Origin: Sergeia podlipaevii
Lineage: Eukaryota > Euglenozoa > Kinetoplastea > Trypanosomatida > Trypanosomatidae
Direction: 5' to 3'
Assembly (NCBI GenBank): GCA_030849805.1
Contig: JASANZ010002252.1
Coordinates: forward strand, 50,522 to 114,521
DNA: 64,000 bases
The notes under the pieces: model-generated
The model's input: the letters and a program-made list of their open reading frames with translations, nothing else
Database searches by the model: none
What the model was told of the DNA's origin: nothing
Made by a program: the position numbers and the translations under genes
Part shown: piece by piece, positions 1 to 13,071 of the stretch
Layout of the letters: every line of letters begins with the position of its first letter
How positions within the stretch are numbered: the first letter of the stretch is position 1

Positions 1-513
1 TTCTTCTTGGAAGGTAGCAAAGCGCGATAAAGTAATAACAAGTATCTAAAAAATGTGCCTCAGCTACAATATCAAAATCGATAAAGTGCAACGGTATAAC
101 AAAATCAATGCGTATATATGTACCACTAATCTAACTTTATGTAGCTTTTAAAGATGAAATAATGTGTAGGGAGAAATGCATGAGACATATTTAATTTTTT
201 GTTGTTGTTGAAGCACACGTGAAGAAGATAATGAGGCATATCTATTCCCGAGTTCACCTAGCAATATATTAGCAGAAAGCAAACAGAAGTAGCGAAAACG
301 CGGGTCAACGACAAAAAAATAATACTCTATGATAGTGCTCTTGTCTGTGGCATCCTGTGATCAATGCTTACGTTGATTTTTCTTTAATTGCCTTTCTTCC
401 TCTTCGTACCCACTCTTTTCTTTTTTTCTCATCAGCAATTCATTTTTGTGTGAACGAAAGATCTCTCCAAATAGATCCTAGTTGGTTCGCATTACAACAT
501 TAGAAAGAAAACG
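1..513. other. Intergenic / 3' flank of the AttH-like gene
   Basis: This AT-rich stretch lies downstream, in transcript sense, of the gene whose stop codon is at 514, so it probably holds that gene's 3' UTR and the spacer to the next gene outside the window. A pyrimidine-rich run on the plus strand at about 377-432 faces the wrong way for splicing a minus-strand gene. I see no coding region or RNA gene here. Confidence 0.6.
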
Positions 514-3000
514 TTAGTTTTTGGAGGTCTTGTCTAGCACAAACACACGCTCGCACTCAGCAATGGGAGCCTCTGCCTCCGTAGATGCAAAGTACGTCAC
601 CTTCTCCAGTAATGCCTTTCCGGTATTGTCAATTGTATACCAACTGCGCTGAACACCATCCAGAACATACATTTCGATAAATAGCTGACGCCCAGAAAGC
701 GTGATGCATGCTTGCGAGGTCACCCAACCGCGGCCAGGGCAGTTCCACTCCCAGGACGTGCCATCCACCTTGAACACCGTTGTGGTGCGCTCCAGATACG
801 TCGTGGTTGTCATGACGATGGAAAGGTCAGTGCGGTCAACACTGAACACATAGGCCGGAGTCACCTTACCAATAAGATTGCGCCAGAGAACACCAACGCC
901 TTGCTCAACGAGCACATCGTTCATGCTTCCCTTAGTAGACTTCAGCTCCCACTTGCCATCGAGGAGAGCCTTCAGCTGTGACAGCTCCAATGCAGTCGCG
1001 GGTTGGCTTAAGACTGCCTCGGATGGCGGGGCCTCTGTGGCATAGGTAGAGGTAGAACGCTTGTGCGGGCGTGGCGTTGCAATATCAAGCGCTACCGCCT
1101 TCTTCCCCACAGCGGCAGGGCACTTGGCGGTCATGAGGCTGCCTAACTCACGCAGCATAAAGGAACGAAGCACGAGAGTGTTGAAATCAATAGGACTCAC
1201 GCCAAAGAAGGAGACCCACTTTCCGCAACACCACTCCAACGCCTCCGTGACCTTCCCGAGGTTCTCAGAGTGGTGAAATATATAGCCATAAACACTGAGA
1301 AGAGCGATAAGGATGATCTTGTGTGCATCGGTGAGAGTGCGCTCCTGCATGTTAAAAAGCACAGACACCGTACTCACAGCCGACAGTGCAGGACCTTCCG
1401 CGATATCCGTCCACGAACTGCACTTTGCCACTTCAGCATTTTCCATCGGGACGACGCCAGCGGTGTGCAGTAAGTTAAACAGCCTCTCCATCTTCACTTG
1501 CATTCCTCGCCCACGGCTCGACACAAAGCCCTCGCCTAACACTGGGGTCTTGGTAGTGCCGTCGGCCTCTGTAATCGTGCCAGACACCATCACCGCTCCT
1601 TCCCAGAAGCTCGGCTGCGTATAGGCGGTAACAAACTCCTGATTAGCCACCTCGGCCGTCACGACAAGCTCCGCTACTCTGCCATCATGTAGTGGCGAAC
1701 AAACCGTCCATTCCGTGGGGAAGAGCGTTCCCGTTTCTTTGCTGCGGTACAACTTTTGTGGGTCCGTTGTGGGCTTCACCTGCACCACTCCGGCAGACGT
1801 TTCACTGTTGCCGTCGTAGTAGTACGCCTCCTTGCTCTTCGCACTTTGAACTACTGACGTGATGGCGCGAGTCGCGCCTGATGGCGTCTCCATCCAGTGT
1901 GTGACGCACAAACAGTCTTGGTCCTCATTATGCAGCCGTAGCATGCAGCGGTCGCTCATCTCTTCCGTATCCAACTTCGCCGCCTGCCGCTCCTTCCGCA
2001 GCGCGTGAATGCAAGCCCCTTCAGCTGGCGTGTGAGGAACTACACCACCGAAGCGACGCTCCATCCATAAGGAGCCGTGACGCACATCGAGCTCCCGGCT
2101 CACTTCCAGATCGTCAGAGGCACGGGTGAGACGCACGAGCCCGCTCTTGAGTCGGATATGCGGGGTGAAGTAGCAAAACGTGTCATCCTCCCAGTTGCCG
2201 GTAGACACGACGCCATGATCGCCGTCTAGCGCCGGGTTCAGTCGCGGCTCAATAACGAGCTCCACTACCGCCTTCACCTCCTGCGCCATATCCGTATCCC
2301 CAGTTTCAAATGTGCATCCTTCCAGGTGCAGCTTGTACGTTGGCGCGACTTGATTGGGGGGTACTCCCTCAGGTGGTGTCGACGGAGCTATTTCCTTCAG
2401 GTAGCTACCGTTGAACTGCAGATCCAGTTCGTTGAGTCGAATAGTGGTGGGCTTCTCCATGATGCGATCCGGCAGAATAGAGCGATCGTGGCTAAGCTGC
2501 TCCACCATGGCTTGCATGAGGTGAGTTTCACCACGCACTTGGCGCTTGGCAATAAGCGCTGGAAGCAGCACAGGAGTCCGGTGATCCAGCTCGCTGAAGC
2601 GATAGTACTTCTTTGTCTTGTGATCTGTAATGGACCAATTAAGAACGCATGCATTTGTAAAAGGGGTTCCCACAGCGGGTGGGTTGGCGTCGTTCACCAC
2701 AGCGGTGGTCGAAAAGCAGACAAACAGACTGTAGCGCCGCTGCCGCTGCTCGCCGAACCGGCCGTTGAGGTACCATGACTCGGCACCACAGTCCATGTGC
2801 GGGCGGTCGTGTTCAAAACGCATAGCGCGCAGTGTAGCACGAGGGATGCTGTCTTGGGGATTGCCCATGACGCTCTCTGGCCAGTAGCTGCGGACGTTAT
2901 CGCGCAACGCCTTCTCCTCCTCAGACCGCTCCTCCATGCGAAACTTTTTATGCAAAGCCTCACTGCTACTACTACTACTACTACTCGATGTATAATTCAT
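514..3000 (-). CDS. AttH/CrtC-like lipocalin-domain protein with a C-terminal FABP-like domain
   Basis: This 828-residue protein of unknown substrate appears to carry two beta-barrel lipid-binding-type modules. After a run of nine serines (residues 5-13), residues of about 60-430 resemble the AttH/CrtC (hydroxyneurosporene dehydratase-like, Svf1-related) lipocalin fold: the block AESWYLNGRFGE near residue 73 matches the family's W-Y-x-G strand, and GSLWMERRFGG and THWMETPSG follow later. Residues of about 690-815 look like a fatty-acid-binding-protein barrel, opening with WELKSTKGSMNDVLVEQGVG, followed by alternating strands. The middle holds helical, partly hydrophobic segments. Met22 is an alternative start, but the first ATG is kept because an AG (3008-3009) preceded by a T-rich coding-strand tract (3013-3028) lies just upstream. 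The domain calls rest on motif resemblance only; binding of a hydrophobic ligand is inference. Confidence 0.75.
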   Translation of the reverse strand: MNYTSSSSSSSSSEALHKKFRMEERSEEEKALRDNVRSYWPESVMGNPQDSIPRATLRAMRFEHDRPHMDCGAESWYLNGRFGEQRQRRYSLFVCFSTTAVVNDANPPAVGTPFTNACVLNWSITDHKTKKYYRFSELDHRTPVLLPALIAKRQVRGETHLMQAMVEQLSHDRSILPDRIMEKPTTIRLNELDLQFNGSYLKEIAPSTPPEGVPPNQVAPTYKLHLEGCTFETGDTDMAQEVKAVVELVIEPRLNPALDGDHGVVSTGNWEDDTFCYFTPHIRLKSGLVRLTRASDDLEVSRELDVRHGSLWMERRFGGVVPHTPAEGACIHALRKERQAAKLDTEEMSDRCMLRLHNEDQDCLCVTHWMETPSGATRAITSVVQSAKSKEAYYYDGNSETSAGVVQVKPTTDPQKLYRSKETGTLFPTEWTVCSPLHDGRVAELVVTAEVANQEFVTAYTQPSFWEGAVMVSGTITEADGTTKTPVLGEGFVSSRGRGMQVKMERLFNLLHTAGVVPMENAEVAKCSSWTDIAEGPALSAVSTVSVLFNMQERTLTDAHKIILIALLSVYGYIFHHSENLGKVTEALEWCCGKWVSFFGVSPIDFNTLVLRSFMLRELGSLMTAKCPAAVGKKAVALDIATPRPHKRSTSTYATEAPPSEAVLSQPATALELSQLKALLDGKWELKSTKGSMNDVLVEQGVGVLWRNLIGKVTPAYVFSVDRTDLSIVMTTTTYLERTTTVFKVDGTSWEWNCPGRGWVTSQACITLSGRQLFIEMYVLDGVQRSWYTIDNTGKALLEKVTYFASTEAEAPIAECERVFVLDKTSKN

Positions 3001-5130
3001 GATTGCGCTTTTCGAAGAAAAAAAATGAGAATCTCGTCGCTCCCTGCTTTTGTAGCTTCCACAAGGTTGTTCCTTTGAGTGTGTGTGTCTGTGTGTGTGT
3101 CTGTGTGCGCGTGTTTGTTTGGATACAAAAGTTAGATAAAGTCTGGACTATTTTTTTTCTTTTCCCTCCTTTTTTCACGCCCTTTCAGAAAGAAGGTAGA
3201 AAAAATATGAGATATATGAAATATATGTGTAATACTAGCAAAATTCATTTATACAACGCAAACAAACAAAAAAAGGAAACGAATAAAAAAACGGGAAATG
3301 GCGTAAAAAAACAACAAAAAAAAAACAGAAATACCTCCATATACAGTAACGTAAATCCTAAAACTTACCAATAATTGAATCATCCACACTCTTTACTTTT
3401 CTTCGTTTATTTTTTTTGAAAATAAAATAAAATAAACAAAAACAGGGTTATGCATAAATATATATATATATTGTGGATCTCCTTTTCCTTCCGAGTGTCT
3501 TGCTGCTTCATAGCGGAGGACAATAAGTGAAAGATAACAAAAAGGAGTTTTGAGAAGAGAAAAGAACCGATAATTCTCATCATTGACGAAAGCTGCAATC
3601 TTTCGCGTAATACACACTCCCTCGAGACACATAGAATGCTTTGTTCACAACGAAATGCCGAGAAGGGGGGGGGGAGAAGGCCTGTACGTAGGCAACAGAC
3701 AGTATGTGAGTGTCTTCTCGAGATGCAACTGTCCGATTTATTGTGTCCTTTTCCCATGTATTCATGAGTCCCACACAGACAAGCACAGAGAGAGAGAGAC
3801 AAATAATACTGCTGTTTTTCATGTTTTCGCTTTGTTGCTTCTGTTCCAGTTCTCACAACACGCGCACGCACCCCTCCCCCCCCCAAAAAAAAAAGCAAAG
3901 TCTTATATATATCCAGTTCAACAGATGTCCGATACCAAAGAATAAATCCGTATTGACACGATCGTTTGTTTTGTTGCAAAAAAAAAAATTCTGTTTCTTT
4001 TTCTCAGATCACCATTCCCCCTCATCCTTTCTTGTCTTCAAAAATACCGATTTTTTTTTGTGTGTAGGTGTGTCGGCATTAACAATCCCTGATCGACCTG
4101 AGCATACGAATTATATATATATATATGTATAGGAATTGTTAAAGAACAAAAAAAAAAACATTATAGTCACACAGAAAAATCCCCAAAACTCAGCAGATAG
4201 TCCTCAAAGAACAAGAAGAAAACGAGAAAAAAAAGTGGTAATGTAGAGGGGACAGTTTAAAAACAAAAATAAGAATAGTGCGCATGTAAATGCCTCCTCA
4301 CTCATAAACATAAACACATAAACAAACACACTTAAACACAAGTGCAAACAAAAGAAAATGAAATAAATAAATAAATAAAAACAAAAATAATAAACAATAT
4401 AGAGCTACTGCTTTGGAAGAAAAAAACTGGACGATGGGACGTAAGTGTTCTATCACTCGGTACCTAAACAGCGCCTCCTCTTCAAGCCTTTCCCTATTTC
4501 TATTATTTCCTCTTTTTGATAAGTGTTTCCTACGCATCCGAGCAAGTATTTTGATGTGATTTTCCTCAAGAATTTTCCTCTTTACTTTTGATTGTATGCG
4601 TACATCCCATTTCCTCATTTGTTAGGAAAAAAAACACATAATGATGGAACTAGCATCAACAGTTTCTGGGATAAAAATTGATTGCTCTCATTCTTAAGAC
4701 TTCCAAATTGATGACTGCATAAACAAATAAATAAATAAATAAAAAGTATATGAGTTGCTCTCATTTCCCCATATAAGCCCAAAAACATAAAGAAAAATAT
4801 TATGATGATGGAATCATCTGTCAGCGCCAAACGCGGAGGTCCGCCCATGATTCAGCAATAAAACGTGCTTTCTTAAAAGCCGGCATCTATTCTCGTTCTC
4901 GCCGCATTCAGAGACTGCAGATTGCTCGCGTGAAGAATCAAATTAGAAGAAGAAAAGAAGCGTACTGGGAGTTTTCATTTCAAACAAAAATACAAAAAAA
5001 GGGAAAAAAATCGTTTTCTTTTTAGATAGAATGACAGTAAGAAAACCTCACAATAAAAATCTCTCTCTCCTTCTTCTTTTAGTCAATCACTTCGGACACG
5101 CAACATTACAAGTTTCCAGTACTTTGTGCT
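3001..5130. other. Long intergenic region between the lipocalin gene and glycerol kinase
   Basis: This 2.1 kb AT-rich spacer contains the 3' UTR of glycerol kinase and the 5' flank of the lipocalin gene. It is rich in simple sequence: a (GT)-rich tract at 3078-3113, an (AT) run near 3459-3472, a G run near 3666-3674, a C run near 3872-3881, AAAT-type tandem units near 4361-4380 and 4725-4743, and many A runs. Open frames of up to about 190 codons are Lys/Phe-rich low-complexity translations and are not supported as genes. Confidence 0.6.
3078..3113. repeat. GT-rich microsatellite
   Basis: Imperfect GT dinucleotide tract on the plus strand, interrupted by C residues. It lies about 80 bases upstream of the ATG of the AttH-like gene. 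Confidence 0.85.
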
Positions 5131-6675
<1,545 letters not shown>

Positions 6676-6687
6676 TTAAATAGAAGG

Positions 6688-6713
6688 CTGGAAGAGGAAA
6701 ACAAAAAGAGAAA
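6688..6713 (-). promoter_or_regulatory. Probable trans-splice acceptor of glycerol kinase
   Basis: On the minus strand a nearly pure pyrimidine tract (6690-6713) ends in CAG at 6688-6690, giving a predicted 18-base 5' UTR before the ATG at 6667-6669. Pyrimidine tract plus AG is the standard trypanosomatid acceptor; the exact site is not proven. Confidence 0.6.
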
Positions 6714-7260
6714 TGAAGATAGCGAAACAGAACGGCGATAGACTGTGAAACTAGGTAACTAAAACAAAAACGCAAAAGAAAAAAATCGAGAACAAACAAA
6801 AAAATAAATGGCAATAAAACAAAGAGACTGAGAAATGAGAGAATCAACACGACCACCAAAAAAAAATATTAAATGAATGCAAAATAGTTATAAAAAGTAG
6901 AAAAGACGTTTAACATGTTCTTAAGTAAGGATTTACCCAGGACGGTGAATGATTGACCTCAGGCAGCAATGTGACGTGCTCTCCCTCTTCTCTCCTCTTC
7001 AGAGCAAAATATCTTCGTCATCTCCTTCTCTACTCCTCCACATCTTCACAGCGGCAAAAAGATCACAGAAAAAAAAAAGCATAACTAGTATTGTCATTAA
7101 GATTTCGGTAAACAAAGACAACATAACAGAGAACCGCATTCTCTACACCGCAGCCTGCGCTACGGCTGCTAAAGGGCCCCTCTCATCAATGTGACCTGCA
7201 GCGACGACCGTACCGTGGGAATCCTAGCACTCGACAGCGATAACTTATCACAATATCCAC

Positions 7261-8560
7261 TGCACGGAGATAACAGCAAAGTTGGCAACACCGTACTCCA
7301 CCACACAAGCTAGACGGAGCATACAACACACCTCAATAGACACCACAGTTTTTCAGCCCACTAAGCAAATGCACAACATCTTCAAAAACACTCCGTTTGG
7401 CTCACAAAAGCACATAATCAATCTCAAAAATACAGCCATTATCCCAGCAAAAAATATGGACCCGGCCACCCACTTTCTCTCACCGCGCAATAGCTCGCGA
7501 AGAAAGCCCAAGGCAACCCTCACAACCACCCACCTCTTATGTCCATTCACACACTAAACCACCCAACACAAACTCGTCCCCCCAACTCAAGTGACCTTCA
7601 CTTTCCTCAAGAGTACCACGGTTCATTATTTTCCCTTTATATTTTTTTTTGGGGGGGAGAGGCAGGAAAGAAAACAACAACAACAGAAATAGAAGGTGGA
7701 AAGGGGAGACGTTTGTGGCCAACTGTGTTGCGGGGAGGGAGCCCACGCCAGCAATCAGGACCCCGCACGAGGCGAGGCACCTCCGCGATCAGGACACTAT
7801 GCGTCATGAGAGATTGTCCGACTCAGTGTCGAATTGTGTTAGACACGGATCATCATACTGCTGGTACGTCAGCGCGCGCACACACACAGGCCCACATCCC
7901 ACACATGTATACAGTAATGGACAGCAAAGTGCGGCTCTCGGTCAGATCCATTCCCCATCCCCACACAAAGGAGAGGGGTGGGGTACACGAAGACCTCGGG
8001 TGGGGGGAGAGATGATGGTGAAAACTGTATTTGTTGTCCTAGTAACGATTTTTATTTATATTTAAGTTCTTTTTGATGTTGTGAATGAAGTCAAAGTGAG
8101 GTGCTACTACGTAGTGTAGCGAAATGAAAGTAAAGAACGTATGGTGCGGGTGAGAAAGGAGAGTAGTGGGATAGTCAGGCATTGCTTGGATGATAACGGA
8201 CGTTTCAATTGTATGTTCAATGATGAAGTGAATACGTGTGTGCGTGTGTGTGTACAAGCATTCATTGCAAGAGCAGCATATTGTGATATGTACTCAAAGA
8301 GAATATTAAGGATAGTGACATGTATGTTTCGTGGATGTGTAGTAGGATGTGATAAACAGAAAATAAGAGTAGTATATATATGGAGTTGTTGGTGGTGTTT
8401 TGTATATGTGTATCTGTGCGTCTCATTATACACTATTGTAGTGAGAATTTTACGTCAGAAGTGGTATGCTTCACTTTGCTTTTTTTTTTCTTCGTTCCTT
8501 CAGGCTAACATAGCGTCACTGCTCCACAATTGCATGAAATGATAAGGGGAGTACGAAAGA
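7261..8560. promoter_or_regulatory. Candidate transcription start region: AC-rich to G-rich/C-poor switch
   Basis: By hand count the plus strand at 7261-7560 is about 70% A+C, and 7501-7620 reaches about 74%. From about 7640 it becomes G-rich (G7 near 7651, several GGGG runs at 7960-8010). At 8101-8460 G and T dominate and C is scarce; for example 8341-8400 contains a single C. The minus strand is therefore GT-rich directly upstream of the leftward glycerol kinase gene. GT-rich elements at divergent or internal start regions are known to drive Pol II in Trypanosoma brucei; applying that here is inference. Confidence 0.35.
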
Positions 8561-9538
8561 TGCAAAAAAACAGAAAGAAAGAAAGTGATCTAGCATACAC
8601 TGCTCGCACGTGAACTACAACTCTTGTGGGGCAAACAAGAAATGAAAACGGTAAATAGGAAAAAAAAAAAACATAACTGGAAAAATCGTTCTCGTAGCGA
8701 CGAACCGTTCAAAAAAAAAAAAATATATATATACAGGCACCCCACAAAGAAATATAGTAGAAATAATAATAATGTGTATGCTGAGAGATACCCAACCATG
8801 TTTGCTTCAGTATGCGTGTTGTCGATTTTCTGCGCAAAAGGAAAAAAAGGAGAAAGTGTGAAAAAAAAAAAAAGCCGTGATCACACGTGTGTATCTTGGT
8901 TTTAGTTAAAGGCGTACTGGAATAAAATGGTGAAGGAAGTATGCAAGCAATCAGTATCACTTTTGCCTTCTGTTCTCCTTTCACACACTTCAGTAGTCAC
9001 TACTCAACGTACCGCTACTCTACTACTACTACTACTCTTACTGCAAATATACAAAACAACCCTTTCCTGTGTCAAAGTATGTTGTAAAAATACGACAACA
9101 AACATATATGCATACAACAAGTATGATTATTGAAAAGAAAAAATTCTTTTTTTTTCTTCAAAATGAAATTCTGTTTGCTTGCGTAATCGACGATCCTCAG
9201 CATGATGAACAACGTCAATATATATATATATATACTCAAAAACAATATAAACAACAACAAACTGAAACTCATTAATGTGAAAAAAAAAAAAAGAGACATC
9301 GCCGTTACTACGTGTTCATCAATATATGTACAATTTGAGAAATATATCTATCATTATGACGCAAAAACAAAAAAATAAGATAATCATGTATCGCGTGAAG
9401 CAGCAACTTTATCGCTCAATCAGCGCGCAGCTGCACATGCAAACAAAATAGCAGAAAAGGCAAAAAAAAAAGCAAAGAGAAAGCGTCCCACGCCTCTCAC
9501 CACAGTTCCCCATTCGTTACAGATCACAACAAAACGGC

Positions 9539-10795
9539 TTATAACTTCATGCTTTGCAGAGGAACAGAGAGGTCTTTAATGGGCAAGGGTTTTCCCTTCA
9601 CTAAGCTTTTCTTATTGAGCGTCCCACTTTTCAAGTCCTTTTCACGTTTTTCTAAAAGTTGCGGCTGCAGTGAAGATTTGCCAGTGACCGTGACTCGTTG
9701 GCACATGCCGGTGCTTTCAAAGCGATTGTTGCGAATAGCAGCGAGGCACACTGGGGCGGCCTTGCTACCTCCCTCGTCCTTGTTGGTGTACTCGATGAAG
9801 GTCCATTTGGCAGTGTTGGGTGAGTTAAGAGGAACCGAGCCAATACCTTTTGCTACAAGAGCGCCAGCAAAGGCAGCATCAGGAGCTACCCATGGAGTTT
9901 CTCCAATTGTTCTTTCAAGATCCTTTTCAATGAATTGGTACCCCTGACCCTTGACGTCAGAGTTAAACTCTCTCAATATAGGACACCGCTTAGGGATCTC
10001 TTTCTCGTTCATGTATTGGAAACTAAACCGTGAAGTCGTCACCTTCCGATCAGCGATGCCCTCAGGGTCATAGACAAACATAAATTCCCGAAAGTCCTCA
10101 AAACGACGCTGTGTCGCACGACGATAGTAAGACTCATCTCGAATGCGTTCAGCATCTTTCTTTAGCGCCTCAGTGTCCGGTGGGTCACTGTACCGCTGCT
10201 TCATCTCATCATTTACCTTCATGGGCATCATCGGAGGCAGATCTTCGTCCATCTTGCGAACACGCTCGCGGCGCTCCCCTACCATCTTCACCACCGTGTA
10301 GTATCGCTCAAGACTACACACAAGCACCACCACAACAGTAAAGAGTGAGAGAACAATTTCATAGCCATTAAAAAGATACAAAACACTCCCGAGAAAACTC
10401 CGTTTGGGCTTTACGACAGTGCGCTCCTCAGCCTCCTGCTGAGCTCTGTAAGCGTTTGCCCTATCAAACTGTTCGCGAACGCGGCGATTACGCTCCTCCC
10501 AGAACTCAGCCCCTGACTGAGGATTCGGCTTTCGTTTCTTCGCCCCTTCAGTGGTCCTGCCACCACTAACATTAGCCTTGCGATACTCTGCACGAATCTG
10601 ACGGTACGCAGTGTTGATCTCACGAAACTTCACAGGATCGCCTTGCGGCATATCTGGGTGGTATTGCTGTGTAAGACGGTAGTAGCACTGCCGGACTTCT
10701 TCAAAAGGCGTGTCTTCACCGATGCCCAACACGCCGTATGGGCTCACATGGGGTTGGGCTTTCGCCTCAAGCCGTCGAAGAGTGAAGCGGATCAT
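9539..10795 (-). CDS. Membrane-anchored J-domain protein, probably mitochondrial
   Basis: A 418-residue DnaJ-family co-chaperone, which would stimulate an Hsp70. The J domain spans about residues 18-71, with YGVLGIG at the start and the essential HPD at 46-48. A charged linker (about 85-130) is followed by one strong transmembrane segment at about 139-161, then a soluble C-terminal region of about 250 residues that I do not recognise. I chose the start MIRFTLRRLE because the J domain begins soon after it and the N-terminus is basic and amphipathic, like a mitochondrial presequence. The open frame continues 80 codons upstream but runs through an AAT microsatellite translated as poly-Ile, which is spacer. 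Mitochondrial inner-membrane location is inferred from the N-terminus and single membrane span. Confidence 0.85.
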   Translation of the reverse strand: MIRFTLRRLEAKAQPHVSPYGVLGIGEDTPFEEVRQCYYRLTQQYHPDMPQGDPVKFREINTAYRQIRAEYRKANVSGGRTTEGAKKRKPNPQSGAEFWEERNRRVREQFDRANAYRAQQEAEERTVVKPKRSFLGSVLYLFNGYEIVLSLFTVVVVLVCSLERYYTVVKMVGERRERVRKMDEDLPPMMPMKVNDEMKQRYSDPPDTEALKKDAERIRDESYYRRATQRRFEDFREFMFVYDPEGIADRKVTTSRFSFQYMNEKEIPKRCPILREFNSDVKGQGYQFIEKDLERTIGETPWVAPDAAFAGALVAKGIGSVPLNSPNTAKWTFIEYTNKDEGGSKAAPVCLAAIRNNRFESTGMCQRVTVTGKSSLQPQLLEKREKDLKSGTLNKKSLVKGKPLPIKDLSVPLQSMKL

Positions 10796-10888
10796 ACTCA
10801 AACTTTTATCCTGATGCTGGTAAAATTCAGTCCCGTAATGAAAGTGTAAGTGAAGTGGGAGAAAAGGTTTTAAATCCTCAGAGCAGAC

Positions 10889-10920
<32 letters not shown>
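10889..10920. repeat. (TAA)n microsatellite
   Basis: About ten uninterrupted TAA units on the plus strand, in the 5' flank of the J-protein gene. In the minus frame it reads as poly-isoleucine and falsely lengthens the open frame. Confidence 0.95.
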
Positions 10921-10921
<1 letters not shown>

Positions 10922-12204
10922 GTAACCATACACAACTGCGCAAGGCAAGACGAATAAAGTTAAAGAGCACTTCCCTCCACCAGTCAAAAATAGAGGCGTG
11001 AAGAAAAAGATACTGGCTACCAAAACAATAAACAAAAAAAATCTTTAAGTACGAAATAAACTACAACAGTTTTTCTTTATAGTATGTGAAAAACTGAAAA
11101 AAAAAAGGAAGGGAAAGACCCTGAAATGAAAAGCAGTACCAACTACAGTACAGCTCTAGATCACAGAAAGGGGGACTTGTCAAGCTTTTTATTTTAAAAA
11201 ACGATACTCTCAAGGATTACTAAGTTTTATCTGCTAGAACGTTTCTATCACTTTACAAAATAATAATAAAATGCGGTAAAGTTTTAGTAGTGCTGCGGGC
11301 GACTGAGAAGTACAACTTTATATATATAAAGAAGTAAAGTGCTAAAAAAAATCAGAAAAAACGTAACTGTATAATATTGCTTAAGTGCATAAAGAAGAAA
11401 TCAATTACTTTACTTTGTTTAGTGTTGAAAAAAATGTTTGCTTCTTCAGAGTAAATAAAAGGAATATATACGATTTTTTAAAAAAGACTTGTAACAAAAA
11501 AAAGAAATAAAAAGCAATACGAGAGGGGAGAAAAGGAAGCACTTGCATAAGAAACATAAAATTCAATGCGCCTGTCACTGCATGCCGCAGAGTACTCTCC
11601 TCGTAGCACATGTATATATATTTCCTCTCCATCGTTGTCTTTTCTTGATGAGCAACAACGTCTTCTCACCAATGAGATATGAAAACAACAGTAAAACCAT
11701 ACTTTCCTTTGAAGTAAGACTTTAGTTGTTTGGTTGGTTATGTGTGTGTGCGTATAGGCTTTCTTTATAAAATAAAATAAAATAATATAAAAGAATGAAA
11801 GAAAAAAACATCCGACACGTGCGTGTCCACACACACTTCACCTTCAATCCTTCTCTCTCTCTGTGTGTGTACACCATAACTACCTCTTCTTCCTGCAAGA
11901 GTGTATAGCTGTTATCCATAAAAAAAGGGGAAAAACATATGCTTCTTTCACAGTTGAGTGTGTTGTGCTTCCTGTGGTTTCATTTCATTATTTTTTTCCT
12001 CCTTCTCTCTCGCTTATCTCACTGTTCTCTATCTCTCTGGCGCTTTCCCTGCCTATTTTTGCTCTTTCCATCCTGTTGGCGCCAGTGAAGCAACGAATCG
12101 ACCGTATATATGTGAGTGTGTATGTGTAATCTTCAGTCACTTCTATAAGAAAACTTTCATGCGGGAAGACAACGCCACAATGATCATCCTGCCAGCCATG
12201 ACAT

Positions 12205-12230
12205 TCTCTCTCTCTCTCTCTCTCTCTCTC
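12205..12230. repeat. (TC)13 microsatellite
   Basis: Uninterrupted TC dinucleotide tract on the plus strand, about 840 bases beyond the helicase stop codon. On the transcribed strand it is a GA tract, so it would not act as a pyrimidine tract for leftward splicing. Confidence 0.95.
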
Positions 12231-13071
12231 AGACACTTACTCACCTCTGATCATACATATATGCAGGTGTAACAAAGCTGAAATGATAATAAAAAGAAGA
12301 AAGATGGCATTGGAAGTTGTCTTTGGTATGAAAGTCACACCATGTAACCTACCACGACTGTTATCATTTCTTTCTTTCTTTTCCTCCTCATCCATTTTTT
12401 TTCCTCTCCCTGCATATTCGTCAAAGTTCCAGATATAAAAGAGAAGAGAAAAAAAAAGACAATTGAACGTATATGAGTGTGCGTATCCCTTACTCGCCAT
12501 CTGCACTGAAATACGCGGAACATTCTTTCATTTTTTTTCATACCTCAGTGCGTTAACTCTTTTTTTAAAAGAAAAGGGATTTTACTTTAGCAAGCGCATT
12601 TTCATTTTTTTTTTTTGGTTTCTCATTTTATTTTCCTTCAGAAGTATCTATCATAAACAGCGTGAGTCGCACACATCTCCATGCTCCGGCAGACTGTATT
12701 GATCTTTAGAAAATTAGCGTTTATATAAAAAATACGTAATGACTATTTGTGTGAGAAAAACAACAACAACGAGAAAAAAAAAACGAGCATAGACTCAAAA
12801 GAAAATGAACAAAAATATTATAATAGTAAATAAAAAGAAAAAGAAAAGCCGAAATATCAAAAATTTCAACAATAACAACAACAAAAAGTAGCTAGCACCT
12901 TCTTACAGCTCCATCTCTCTGCAAATATCCACTGTGTCTCTCTCTCACATTTAATGTCAAAAAACACCAAAGAAAGGAGTGCAATAGATAGCGCTACGCA
13001 TACAGAAAAAGAAATGCCTGATATTTGCCATCTCTCCCCCTTTTGTTCTTTTTTTCTCCCCCTCCTCCTTA

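Larger units (their letters stand above)
10796..13071. other. Intergenic region between the J-protein and helicase genes
   Basis: This 2.3 kb AT-rich spacer holds the 5' flank of the J-protein gene on the left and the 3' UTR of the Ded1-type helicase on the right. It contains the TAA microsatellite, an (AT) run near 11322-11332, an AAAAT-type run near 11769-11785, a (TC)13 tract at 12205-12230 and numerous A runs. Only short low-complexity open frames are present and I support no gene here. Confidence 0.6.

Noticed and set aside
3407..3979. 190-codon minus-strand open frame in the spacer
   Set aside because: Composed of translated homopolymers and microsatellites (Phe, Leu, Lys runs), with no domain-like segment.
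7700..8000. GC-richer unique sequence as a possible structured RNA gene
   Set aside because: I could not fold a tRNA, spliced-leader or 7SL-like structure, and it lacks their known boxes; kept only as part of the composition-switch region.
10796..11035. N-terminal extension of the J-protein with hydrophobic segments
   Set aside because: It reads through a TAA microsatellite as poly-Ile and through spacer; the J domain begins just after the internal Met.
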